NCBI GenBank assembly: GCA_016874895.1 | Contig: VGSX01000001.1 | Location: forward strand, 1 to 37,736 | Direction of reading: 5' to 3' | Source of the DNA: Deltaproteobacteria bacterium | Lineage (GTDB): Bacteria > Desulfobacterota > Desulfobaccia > Desulfobaccales > Desulfobaccaceae | DNA: 37,736 bases | Part shown: in pieces, positions 1-7,588 of the stretch | Layout of the letters: each line of letters opens with the position of its first letter | Position numbering within the stretch: the stretch's first letter is position 1 | Position numbers and translations under genes: made by a program | The notes under the pieces: generated by a model | Database searches by the model: none | What the model was told of the DNA's origin: nothing | The model's input: the letters and a program-made list of their open reading frames with translations, nothing else

Positions 1-11
1 AAAATCTAGCC

Positions 12-39
12 GTCGGGGCGGTGCGCGAACCGCCCCGAC
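12..39. repeat. GC-rich hairpin, possible terminator or dispersed repeat
   Basis: A perfect 10-bp stem (12-21 pairs with 30-39) closes an 8-nt loop. A run of seven T lies at 49-55 on the plus strand, nine bases beyond the stem, so a classical intrinsic terminator is only a weak possibility. It lies about 65 bases downstream of the hemW stop on the minus strand. The GGGGCGG...CCGCCCC core resembles the hairpin at 11527-11548, so a dispersed repeat is equally likely. Confidence 0.45.
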
Positions 40-105
40 AGATGAAGATTTTTTTCAAATAATTACTCCCCGAGCCGAAAGCTGGCAGCTATAAGCCTCT
101 TTATC

Positions 106-1326
106 TCATTCACTTAGCATAAGGGACAGGCTGTCGGCAACTAAAAAACCCTGCCGGGTGGGCCGGGCCCGGCCCTGCTCCACCACCAGCAGCCCGGCCT
201 GGCAGTATTGGGCCAAGGTTCGAACCGCCTGAGGGAAAGGCTTTAGGGCTTGCAAGGATACTCCCTGGCGCGTCCTGAAACCCAGGCACAAAATTTCCAG
301 GCGGAGTTGCTCCTGGGTGAGGACCTCACGTCCGGCCACCGGCATCCCACCCTGGGCCAGGGCCTCGCAGTATTCCTTAACCCCGGCAAGGTTCCAGCGC
401 CGCTCCCGGCCATTAAAAGAGTGGGCCGCGGGACCCAGACCGAGATAGGGAGTATGGCGCCAATATTTGCTGTTGTGTCGCGCCGCGTAAGCCTCGCCTC
501 GGGCGAAGTTGGAGATTTCATAGTGGATATATCCATGGGATTCCAAGTATTCCGAGGTGTGGAGGAAAAGGGCCCGTTGCCGGTCTTCATCGACCGGTTT
601 CATCTTGTTACAGGCAGAAAGCTTAGCCAGGGGCGTCCCGGCCTCGATGCTCAGTTGATAACAGGACAGGTGCTCGGGCTGAAAAGCAAGGATTTCATCC
701 AGGGTGGCCAGCCATCCGGCCTCAGTCTGCCCCGGCAGGGCATACATGAGGTCTATTCCCAGGTTGTCATATCCGGCCTTACGGGCTGTTGCCAGAGCCT
801 CTCGGGCCTGCCCGGCGCTATGCCGCCGCCCCAGGAAGCGCAACTCTGCTTCACTGAGGGTCTGAACCCCCAGGCTGAGGCGGTTGACTCCCAACGCCCG
901 CCAGAGGAGGAGCTTTTCCGGGGTCACATCATCGGGGTTGGCCTCCAGGGTGACTTCCGCGGCCCCGGTGAAACGAAAATGACGCTGGATGAGGTCAAAA
1001 ATTGCGGTCAGCTCTCTATCAGGAAGCAGGCTGGGGGTGCCGCCGCCGAGATAAAGGGTGTCGAAGGGGTGCGGTGGCCAAAGACTTCCCTGATCCCTGA
1101 CCCCTGGCCCCTGACCACTTTTTTTCAACGCCTTTTCCCCGTCCCGCAAGAGAGATATTTCCTCTGCCAGCGCCTCTAGCCAGGGGGAGATCAGGGTTGT
1201 GTCGGTGGTGGAATAGAACCCGCAGTAGGGGCATTTGGTCCGGCAGAAGGGGACGTGGAGATAGAGGCCGGGGGGATCCGCCGAACTTTGGGGCATTTCA
1301 TCGTTGGGAGGCACCGTCGCCCTCAA
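106..1326 (-). CDS. hemW: HemW-like radical SAM protein (heme chaperone family)
   Basis: This is a radical SAM protein of the HemN/HemW family, 406 residues. The cluster motif is C28-x3-C32-x2-C35 followed by G-F. This is the HemW form, not the CxxxCxxCxC of true coproporphyrinogen III dehydrogenase HemN, so heme handling or insertion is likelier than oxidation. GGGTPS and EANP motifs follow, and the C-terminal HemN domain runs to the end. The TTG start at 1326 overlaps the TGA of the upstream response regulator (TTGA), which suggests coupling; an ATG at 1296 is an alternative. The spacing from the first cysteine to GGGTPS is about 66 residues, against about 49 in E. coli HemW as I recall it. 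The excess is a stretch around residues 66-85 encoded by a G-rich repeat (see findings). Identity is firm; the start is uncertain. Confidence 0.9.
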   Translation of the reverse strand: MRATVPPNDEMPQSSADPPGLYLHVPFCRTKCPYCGFYSTTDTTLISPWLEALAEEISLLRDGEKALKKSGQGPGVRDQGSLWPPHPFDTLYLGGGTPSLLPDRELTAIFDLIQRHFRFTGAAEVTLEANPDDVTPEKLLLWRALGVNRLSLGVQTLSEAELRFLGRRHSAGQAREALATARKAGYDNLGIDLMYALPGQTEAGWLATLDEILAFQPEHLSCYQLSIEAGTPLAKLSACNKMKPVDEDRQRALFLHTSEYLESHGYIHYEISNFARGEAYAARHNSKYWRHTPYLGLGPAAHSFNGRERRWNLAGVKEYCEALAQGGMPVAGREVLTQEQLRLEILCLGFRTRQGVSLQALKPFPQAVRTLAQYCQAGLLVVEQGRARPTRQGFLVADSLSLMLSE

Positions 1327-2756
1327 TCGCCGTTGGTCTTCACCGAGGTTTCCACCCGGAGACGGTATCTGTCGATTTTGGCCTGGAGGGTGGGACGGGA
1401 AAGGCCCAGGAGTTTAGCGGCCTGGGTGCGGTTGCCGCCGGTGAGGTCCAGGGCTTCGCTGACCACCACCGCAGCGAAACGGTCCATAAAAGAATCGAAG
1501 GCATTTTCATCCGAGGCGGTCAGCAGACCCTGCCGCACCCACTGGTGCAGGCATTCCATGGCGTCCTTGTCGGACATGCTTCTGGCGTCGTCGCCGCCGA
1601 TGACCTGGGAGACGTCCTCGGGGCGGATGAGGTAGCCCCGGCTGAAAATAAGGGCCTTTTGAATGGTATTGGCCAGTTCCCGGATGTTGCCGGGCCAATG
1701 GTAGTTCTCCAGGATTTTTTTGGCTTCCGGGGTCATCCCAGGGTTGGTCAGCCCCATTTCCCTGGAAAAACGGGCCAAAAAATAATCGGCCAAGGCGGGG
1801 ATGTCCCCGGTGCGCTCTGCCAGGGTAGGCAGCCAGATGGTGACCACCTTGAGGCGGTAATATAGATCCTCCCGGAAGCGGCCTTCTTCCAGGGCCTTTT
1901 CCAGGTCCCGATTGGTGGCCGCAACGATCCGGACATCCACGGGGATGGGGTCCCGGCCCCCCAGCCGTTCGATACTCTTTTCCTGCAACAGCCGCAGTAT
2001 CTTGGCCTGGATGCTGAAGGGCATGTCCCCGATTTCGTCCAGGAATACCGTACCCCCGTGGGCCTGTTCGATCTTTCCCACCCGGCGGTTGATGGCGCCG
2101 GTGAAGGCCCCCTTTTCAAAACCGAACAGTTCGCTTTCCAGCAGGGTCTCGGGAATGGCCACGCAATTAATTACCAGGAAGGGCTTATGGGACCGGAGGC
2201 TGTGTTGGTACAGGGCCCGGGCCACCAGTTCCTTGCCGGTGCCGGATTCGCCTCGCAGGAGCACGGTGGCGTCGGTGGGGGCCACCCGGCCGATGGCTTT
2301 ATAGACTTCCTGCATGGGGCGGCTGCAACCGATGAGGGCTTCTCCCTGGACGGTTTCCGGGGGCTGGTTCATCTCCACCTTGGACCGCATGATCCGTCCG
2401 GCCTCCAGGGCCTGATTGATGATGGCCAGGATGTGGGGGATCTCGAAGGGTTTCAGGATGTAATCATAGGCGCCTAATTTAGTGGCTTCAATGGCGGTTT
2501 CGGTGGTGCCGAAGGCGGTCATGATGACGACCGGCAGTTTCGGTTCCAGGGCATGCATGGCCGTAAAGGCCTCCAGGCCGCTCATGCCCGGCATCCGGAT
2601 GTCCATGATGACTAACTCCGGGGGGGTCTGGCGAACCTGGTCCAGGGCCGCTTCGCCATGGGAGGCGGTTAACACGCTGTGCCCTTCTTCCTGCAGCAGT
2701 TTGGCAAAACTCTGCCGCAACTGGGGATCGTCATCGACTATTAATATTGTTCCCAT
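1323..2756 (-). CDS. Sigma-54-dependent response regulator, NtrC/AtoC family
   Basis: The protein has 477 residues in three domains. The receiver domain (about 1-120) has the acidic pocket D8-D10, phospho-acceptor D52 and the LKPF lysine near 102. The AAA+ sigma-54 activator domain (about 140-375) has Walker A GESGTGKE and an intact GAFTGA loop, which contacts sigma-54. The C-terminal Fis-type helix-turn-helix (about 430-470) has the GNRTQAAKLLGLSR signature. It should activate sigma-54 promoters when phosphorylated. The start overlaps the 3' end of the upstream kinase by 26 bases and its stop overlaps hemW, so all three are probably co-transcribed and the kinase is the cognate partner. The target genes are not known; the minus-strand TauE cluster upstream is only a positional candidate. 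Confidence 0.93.
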   Translation of the reverse strand: MGTILIVDDDPQLRQSFAKLLQEEGHSVLTASHGEAALDQVRQTPPELVIMDIRMPGMSGLEAFTAMHALEPKLPVVIMTAFGTTETAIEATKLGAYDYILKPFEIPHILAIINQALEAGRIMRSKVEMNQPPETVQGEALIGCSRPMQEVYKAIGRVAPTDATVLLRGESGTGKELVARALYQHSLRSHKPFLVINCVAIPETLLESELFGFEKGAFTGAINRRVGKIEQAHGGTVFLDEIGDMPFSIQAKILRLLQEKSIERLGGRDPIPVDVRIVAATNRDLEKALEEGRFREDLYYRLKVVTIWLPTLAERTGDIPALADYFLARFSREMGLTNPGMTPEAKKILENYHWPGNIRELANTIQKALIFSRGYLIRPEDVSQVIGGDDARSMSDKDAMECLHQWVRQGLLTASDENAFDSFMDRFAAVVVSEALDLTGGNRTQAAKLLGLSRPTLQAKIDRYRLRVETSVKTNGD

Positions 2757-4227
2757 TTTTAATTTTTCTCAGTGGCAGGGTAATGATGAAAGCCGCGCCC
2801 TGGCCGGGTCTAGAATCCACTTCAATGTCGCCCCCGTGTTCCTCAATAATGCGGGCGGCGATACTCAGGCCCAAGCCGGTGCCTTCCTCTTTGCCGGAAA
2901 AAAAAGGCTGGAATATTTTACCGTGCATGGAGGCGAGAATGCCGGGGCCGGTGTCCTGGATCCGGATCCGGATGGCCCGGCCGAGGCCCGCGATAAAATC
3001 TTCTTCTTCGGTTAGAGAGATATTCCCCCCCTTGGGCATGGCTTCACAGGCGTTTACCATGAGATTAACCAGGACTTCCTTGAATTGATCCGGGTCAGCC
3101 CAGACTATCGGCAGGGGCTCCTTGCGGTTCACCGTCACGGTGACACTAAAGGATTCCAGGCGGGGCAGGAGCAGGGCGATGGCCTGATCCACCACGGCGG
3201 AGGGACTCACCGGCTGGATGGTGAGCTTGGGGGGCCGGGAATACTCCAGAAAATTCCTCACAATGGCGTCGATGTGGCGGATTTCTGCGGAAATAACGTC
3301 CAGATCATCCTGCTGGGCCGGAGGCAGGGCCAGGTGGCGGCGCAGGGAAAACAGCCGCATTTTAACGGAGGTCAAGGGGTTGCGGATGCTGTGGGCCACC
3401 CCTGCGGCCAGCTTGCCGGCCAGGGCCAGTTTTTCCGATTGGGCCAGAGACACCTGGCTGCGTTGGAGCTGGGAGTGCGCCAGGTCAACGTCCTCCCGGA
3501 GGTGGTGGACCGTTTGGCTGAGGGCCTGCACTTCATCGATGGAAGAGCCGGTATTGTCTGAATAAACCGCGTGTTCCCGGAGCAGGGCGCGGATGGGGGT
3601 CAGTATCTGCCGGAACAGGACATAACCCAGAAACAGGCCCAAAAAGACCACCCCCGGCATAATGATCAGGGCGGTATTGGTGATGAACCTGGCCTTGTAG
3701 CGGCTTTCATCCCTGGCCTCGGCAATGCGGCGTTCGTGGATGAGCTTGTAGCGCTCGCAGAGATTATAGAGTTCCTGAAACTGTTTCCGGACCTGCCAGT
3801 GCAGTTCGGCCCCCTGCTCCCGCCGGCCCTGCTGATACAACCGGATGACCTCCTGCCGGGCTTTGACATAGGAGGTGTAGGCTTCCTCGATCTGGTCCAG
3901 GAGATCCAGCATGTTGGGGGCATAGGCCGAGGCTTTGGCCCGGTCCAGCCAGAAGAGAAAGGTCAGATGGTAATCCTGCAGTCTGGCCAGCCAATCGGTA
4001 TTCTGATCCAGGAAAAAATAAGTGGCATAGCCTTTCTGCCGCAACAGGGCGGTTTCCAATTCCTCGGAAGCCTGGAAAGAAGCCACATTCTGGTCGATGA
4101 GGTCCGTAAGCAGGGAATCGATGGCGTCGGTGTGCCAGACCGTCACCAACCCCCCGGCCAGGGCCGTCAGGGTTAAGGCGGCCACAAGAATGAGCAGCCG
4201 GGTTTGCAGGGTCAGGCGTTTCCACAT
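2731..4227 (-). CDS. Membrane sensor histidine kinase, NtrB-like catalytic core
   Basis: The protein has 498 residues. An N-terminal membrane segment (about 10-30) is followed by a helical periplasmic sensor region (about 31-185), a second membrane segment (about 186-208), and a HAMP-like linker with coiled-coil character (about 210-265). A HisKA dimerisation domain with H279 follows, then a HATPase_c domain with N-box NACEAM, G1 DTGPGI and G2 GTGLGL. The kinase probably phosphorylates the response regulator encoded next, which its 3' end overlaps by 26 bases. One oddity is that the residue after the phospho-accepting histidine is serine (HSIRNP) where most HisKA kinases have Glu or Asp. The stimulus cannot be read from the sequence; a four-helix-bundle sensor is plausible. 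No strong ribosome binding site precedes the ATG. Confidence 0.9.
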   Translation of the reverse strand: MWKRLTLQTRLLILVAALTLTALAGGLVTVWHTDAIDSLLTDLIDQNVASFQASEELETALLRQKGYATYFFLDQNTDWLARLQDYHLTFLFWLDRAKASAYAPNMLDLLDQIEEAYTSYVKARQEVIRLYQQGRREQGAELHWQVRKQFQELYNLCERYKLIHERRIAEARDESRYKARFITNTALIIMPGVVFLGLFLGYVLFRQILTPIRALLREHAVYSDNTGSSIDEVQALSQTVHHLREDVDLAHSQLQRSQVSLAQSEKLALAGKLAAGVAHSIRNPLTSVKMRLFSLRRHLALPPAQQDDLDVISAEIRHIDAIVRNFLEYSRPPKLTIQPVSPSAVVDQAIALLLPRLESFSVTVTVNRKEPLPIVWADPDQFKEVLVNLMVNACEAMPKGGNISLTEEEDFIAGLGRAIRIRIQDTGPGILASMHGKIFQPFFSGKEEGTGLGLSIAARIIEEHGGDIEVDSRPGQGAAFIITLPLRKIKNGNNINSR

Positions 4228-4252
4228 TGTACTTTATGCACCGTTATCCGGT

Positions 4253-4312
4253 GGCACAGACCTCCAGGTCTGTGCCTCTGAGAAGCCGATCTGGAGATCG
4301 GCGCTACTGGTT
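4253..4312 (-). repeat. Two-hairpin dispersed repeat, copy 1
   Basis: Two adjacent perfect inverted repeats are visible. An 11-bp stem at 4253-4263/4266-4276 has the core CAGACCTCCAGGTCTG. An 8-bp stem at 4285-4292/4295-4302 has the core GATCTGGAGATC, and the pair is followed by GCGCTACTGG. A degenerate copy with the same two hairpins and the same flank, in the opposite orientation, lies at 23617-23676. Confidence 0.7.
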
Positions 4313-4337
4313 ATTGGGAACCCAATTTTTTTCTCCT

Positions 4338-4362
4338 GGTTCCCAAGTTGCACTTGGGAACC
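4338..4362. repeat. Perfect 11-bp stem-loop
   Basis: GGTTCCCAAGT at 4338-4348 and its exact complement at 4352-4362 flank a 3-nt loop. No T-tract follows on either strand, so it reads as another palindromic repeat unit and not as a clear terminator. Confidence 0.6.
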
Positions 4363-4480
4363 CCATATCCCGCCAAGCTGTGCCCGGCCACCTTCATAAT
4401 TAAACGTGTGGGTAATGCCAAGCTTTACACAAGGGGGGAAATAAGGCTACTTACATAGTCGCAGGAGGCAGGGCATTTTA

Positions 4481-4518
4481 AGTCCCCCTTTTTTAAAGGG
4501 GGATTTAGGGGGATTTTT
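4481..4518 (+). repeat. CCCCCTTT-AAAGGGGG dispersed repeat, copy 1
   Basis: A CCCCCTTT/AAAGGGGG hairpin (4484-4502) is followed by GATTTAGGGGGATTTTT. The 37 bases at 8201-8237 differ from it at only about three positions, all in or near the loop or the last bases. Inverted relatives occur at 8144-8181 and 30722-30803. Confidence 0.75.
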
Positions 4519-4576
4519 ATGAGAATCAGCCTCCTGCCCCGGTAAAACTTCCTCCCTCCCAGACCCCTGCCGCAGG

Positions 4577-5359
4577 TTAATAAGTCCGCACCATATACCC
4601 GGCCTGCACCGTTATGGCCCGGTCCACCAGGGCCACGCTGTGGTCGGGGAAGGCCTCCAGCACCTCTATCTGTCCCACCGGTATGCCCTGACCATCCTGA
4701 AGGGTTAGATACATACCCGGCCTGAGGCCGTGCCTGGTTCCCAGGCCGAAGGAGATTTCCGTGCCATTGTCGACCCGGCGGGTGCGATAGATCTCGGCCA
4801 GGCCGCTCCGGGCCAGCATGGCATCCACGCGCCCCGAGAGATAAAACATTACCAGCAGGGTCAGAAGCAGGGCCGGTATAACGCTCACCAGGACCCACCA
4901 GTGGGAAATACCGAAGTAGCGGAAATAGTAAGAGGTCGAACTCTGCTGCCAGGCCGCGGCGTCGGGGTAGACAGTGATGCTGTATATCACCGGGGGGTGT
5001 TCGATCTCCGGGTCAAGGGGGGTCACGGTCAGGGAATACTTGCCGGGCTTGGCCTCGGGATCTATCTGGAGCTGGCCCCGCCAGCGGTTGCCCCCCAGCC
5101 AGTGGCCGGTAAAGGTCTTGTCGAAGACGATCTTGACGTCCGGGGAATCACATTTGTAAACTATGTCCTTGATTTCGGTTTTTTCCGGCAGGGGGCCGTC
5201 CACGGGCAGCTCCTGGCCTGGCAGGACGTGCAGATCGTTGAAATGAGTGAGATGGCGGGTGATGGCCACGTCGAGGATGGCCGTCGCCAGAATGACGCCC
5301 AGCACCAGGCCGATCTTGCCCACCAGCCGCCGGCCGCGCTCCGTTGGGGAGAGAGTCAT
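4577..5359 (-). CDS. Two-pass membrane protein of unknown function
   Basis: The protein has 260 residues and is not recognised as a named family. A membrane helix at about 15-33 is followed by an extracytoplasmic region of about 120 residues that reads as a beta-rich, Ig-like fold (PGKYSLTVTPLDPE). A second membrane helix lies at about 153-175, and a soluble C-terminal domain of about 85 residues with a beta-barrel look (GTRHGLRPGMYLTL) should be cytoplasmic. The ATG is preceded by GGAG at good spacing. It is the last gene of the minus-strand series Usp, small membrane protein, TauE/SafE permease, lipoprotein, this protein. That context suggests an envelope partner of the permease, but the function is open. 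Confidence 0.8.
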   Translation of the reverse strand: MTLSPTERGRRLVGKIGLVLGVILATAILDVAITRHLTHFNDLHVLPGQELPVDGPLPEKTEIKDIVYKCDSPDVKIVFDKTFTGHWLGGNRWRGQLQIDPEAKPGKYSLTVTPLDPEIEHPPVIYSITVYPDAAAWQQSSTSYYFRYFGISHWWVLVSVIPALLLTLLVMFYLSGRVDAMLARSGLAEIYRTRRVDNGTEISFGLGTRHGLRPGMYLTLQDGQGIPVGQIEVLEAFPDHSVALVDRAITVQAGYMVRTY

Positions 5360-5505
5360 GGGTGTCTCCGAAGGAAAGGAGTCGGGATGGCAACCCCCAG
5401 GATTGCCAAAAATATTATATCACAAAAAAACGGATCGCCCCAGGTCCTGTTTGAGGGAGAGGCGGACCTGAGGCGACCCGGGTGTAACCGCTGAGTTTGT
5501 TTTAC

Positions 5506-6099
5506 TTATTTCTTGAAGATATCGGTCCGGGTGATGTTCATGAACCGCTGGGCTTCCCCTTCCTTGTGATAATAGACCCGCACCTCGTCTCCGGCTTCCC
5601 AGGTTTCGTCCGGCAGGGCGAAGTATTCGTCCGGCACCGTGAAGGTCAGGAGCACGCGCTGGCGACCGGAGTAGACGGTGATGGTCTTTTTGTCCCGGTC
5701 CACGATGGGAAATTCCTTACCCCGAACCAATGGACTGGTCCGGCCGACATTGTCCTGCTGATCTATGACAGTGTAGGGTACGTCTTTAAACCCCTGAGTC
5801 TCGTGGTCAAACAGGGTGATGACCTTCTTGTTGAGATCGAGTTTTATCCGCTGGCCGGCTTTGGGCCAGGCCCCGATTTCGTGGCGGTCGGTGGGCATCT
5901 TATAGACATGGGGGGGCAGGGTGTTATAATCCGGGTTGCCCGGTTCGGCCCGCTTATCCTGGATGATGGTGACCGTGTCCTTATCCCGGTCATAAGCCAC
6001 CACCCGGCCCTGGTCCACCTGCCCCAACTCGCAGCCCATCAGGAGCGGGGTGATGAACACCATGAGTAATCCGATTAACCAGAAACGATAATGCTTCAT
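5506..6099 (-). CDS. Lipoprotein of unknown function, 197 aa
   Basis: The N-terminus is a lipoprotein signal with hydrophobic residues about 7-21 and lipobox LMGC, giving lipidated Cys23. The mature part is rich in short beta strands, Asp-Lys pairs and repeated phrases such as DRDKDTVTI and DRDKKTITV (about residues 38-46 and 134-142). This suggests two or three related small beta domains. AAGGAGATG is a clear ribosome binding site in front of the ATG. It lies just downstream of the TauE/SafE permease gene in the same orientation. It may match a lipoprotein domain of unknown function seen in sulfate reducers (DUF4881 is my recollection, not checked). No catalytic residues are recognisable. 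Confidence 0.82.
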   Translation of the reverse strand: MKHYRFWLIGLLMVFITPLLMGCELGQVDQGRVVAYDRDKDTVTIIQDKRAEPGNPDYNTLPPHVYKMPTDRHEIGAWPKAGQRIKLDLNKKVITLFDHETQGFKDVPYTVIDQQDNVGRTSPLVRGKEFPIVDRDKKTITVYSGRQRVLLTFTVPDEYFALPDETWEAGDEVRVYYHKEGEAQRFMNITRTDIFKK

Positions 6100-6141
6100 A
6101 GAGACATCTCCTTATTTCTACAGGAAACTTTTAGGTTCGAG

Positions 6142-7200
6142 TTAGGACATTCCTCTCTTTTTGGCGGCCACTTCCTGCTTGGCCCCCTGCACCATCTTGA
6201 CGAAGATATAGAGGGACATGGTGGCCACCAGACCGAGGATGAGGGTCGTGGCCATATTGTCGAACGTCGTAGCCAAGGGTGGCCACCACTTTGCCATGAG
6301 CTTCAGGAGAACGGAGATGGCGCAGCCGATGACCGCCAGGCCGAAGGCGATGCGGATGCCGTAGCCCTTGATGTACTTGGTGGCCACGGTGCCCACCTGG
6401 GCCCCCATGGCGGCGCCGACGAGCATGATGATGGCGGCCACCAGTTCGGTGCGGCCTTTATAGGTGTAGCTGGCGGTGCCGTACAGACCGGAGATCATGA
6501 CCTCGAACAGGTCGGTGCCCACGGCCACGTGGGTGGGGCAGCCGATGAAGTAGATGAGGGCCGGCATACGGATCAGGCCGCCGCCGATACCCAGGATGCC
6601 GGCCAGCCAGCCGGTGAGGAAGCTGATGATGATGGGTAGCCAGGCGGAGCAGGTAATCTGGGCCATCTTGAAATGCATCATGGGCGGGATCTTGATCTTA
6701 TGAAAGGTCTTGTGCCATTCGATGCCGGTGGCCAGCTTGTCCACTTCCTCGCCTCTGGCCGCGGCTTCCCTTTCCTTGCGCCTCTTTTTGGCCACGTCGG
6801 CAAAGACCATCCAGGCGATGAGGCCCAAGAGGACGAGATACATCCACCGGACCACGACTTCCACATGGCCGATACGCTCCAGCCACATGATCATCTGGGC
6901 CCCCACCTCGAAACCGCCGACGGTGCCGACAATCATGATGACGCCGAGTTTATAATCCACATTCCCGAACTTGCCGTGGCGCATGGTGGAGATGAGGGAT
7001 TTGCCGGCCATGTGGGCGATGTCCGTGCCGATGGCGAAGGCCATGGGAAATCCCAGGATATTCAGACCGGGGGTGACCATCCAGGCGCCGCCCATGCCGA
7101 AAAAGCCACCGATGATGCCGACGCCGACGCCGAGTATGACAAGACCGGGCCAGAAGATGGTGACACCGGAGATAGGCATAAGAACATATAACCAATCCAT
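6142..7200 (-). CDS. TauE/SafE (DUF81) family anion permease
   Basis: The 352-residue polytopic protein has two related halves separated by a charged cytoplasmic loop (about 125-170, rich in Lys, Arg and Glu). Each half opens with the glycine-rich family signature: GGFFGMGGAWMVTP near residue 31 and GILGIGGGLIRMP near residue 210. A conserved GTD follows each. The family moves sulfite, sulfonates, sulfoacetate or related organic anions across the inner membrane. In a putative sulfate reducer a sulfur oxyanion is a reasonable substrate, but this is inference. AGGAGG sits eight bases before the ATG. The small membrane protein and Usp genes lie just upstream, and the lipoprotein lies 42 bases downstream. 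Confidence 0.88.
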   Translation of the reverse strand: MDWLYVLMPISGVTIFWPGLVILGVGVGIIGGFFGMGGAWMVTPGLNILGFPMAFAIGTDIAHMAGKSLISTMRHGKFGNVDYKLGVIMIVGTVGGFEVGAQMIMWLERIGHVEVVVRWMYLVLLGLIAWMVFADVAKKRRKEREAAARGEEVDKLATGIEWHKTFHKIKIPPMMHFKMAQITCSAWLPIIISFLTGWLAGILGIGGGLIRMPALIYFIGCPTHVAVGTDLFEVMISGLYGTASYTYKGRTELVAAIIMLVGAAMGAQVGTVATKYIKGYGIRIAFGLAVIGCAISVLLKLMAKWWPPLATTFDNMATTLILGLVATMSLYIFVKMVQGAKQEVAAKKRGMS

Positions 7201-7239
7201 CTATAAATCCTCCTGACAAACAGTAGTAAGCTCGTTCTC

Positions 7240-7536
7240 TTAGTGCTCGGCCAGATCCCGGGATTTCAGGTCGATGCCGATATGGGACATGACGAGGTCG
7301 GCCAGCACCCCGAAGATCAGGCCGATAACCGGGATGAGGACGACGGTGAGGGCGGTGAACCAAAAGTGGCTTTCGTTATACAGATCGGCCCAGTATTTCA
7401 TGATGCCGGACAATTTGCGGGTATCGGCCACGAGGACCAGGGGGGCGGCTTTTTCGCCCGCGGCCAGGGCCAGTTGGGGCAGGGCCACGGTCATAAAAAA
7501 ACCCAGGCCACAGATTTTACTCCATAATTTCCTCAT
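7240..7536 (-). CDS. Small membrane protein with signal peptide, permease-associated
   Basis: The protein has 98 residues when started at the ATG at 7536, which has AGGAGG nine bases upstream. The longer open frame to 7599 lacks a ribosome site and overlaps the Usp gene. Residues 1-26 look like a signal peptide ending LALA-A. A second hydrophobic segment spans about 60-83 (TVVLIPVIGLIFGVLADLV), and the tail is short and charged. It is not recognised as a named family. It sits 39 bases upstream of the TauE/SafE permease gene in the same orientation, so an accessory subunit role is plausible but unproven. Confidence 0.78.
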   Translation of the reverse strand: MRKLWSKICGLGFFMTVALPQLALAAGEKAAPLVLVADTRKLSGIMKYWADLYNESHFWFTALTVVLIPVIGLIFGVLADLVMSHIGIDLKSRDLAEH

Positions 7537-7588
7537 GATGCTAAACCTCCTAAGATACTTCGGCGTCAGCAGAGCGCCTTTACTTGAA

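Larger units (their letters stand above)
4228..4576. other. Gene-free spacer with several hairpins
   Basis: No convincing gene is present between the kinase start and the next minus-strand gene. The stretch is built from palindromes: the two-hairpin repeat at 4253-4302, ATTGGG/CCCAAT at 4313-4326, an 11-bp stem with a 3-nt loop at 4338-4362, and a CCCCCTTT/AAAGGGGG repeat at 4481-4518. The hairpins could terminate or stabilise transcripts of the upstream cluster, but none has a good T-tract on the minus strand. Confidence 0.6.

Noticed and set aside
205..230. GGTTCGAACC as a tRNA T-loop
   Set aside because: It lies inside the coding region of hemW, with no acceptor or anticodon stem around it.
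250..1179. 309-codon open frame on the plus strand opposite hemW
   Set aside because: It is fully antisense to a well-supported radical SAM gene and its translation shows no domain. Long antisense frames are common in GC-rich genes.
4425..4898. 157-codon minus-strand frame overlapping the two-pass membrane protein gene
   Set aside because: It runs through C-rich repeat sequence and out of frame through the real gene, with no ribosome site or domain.
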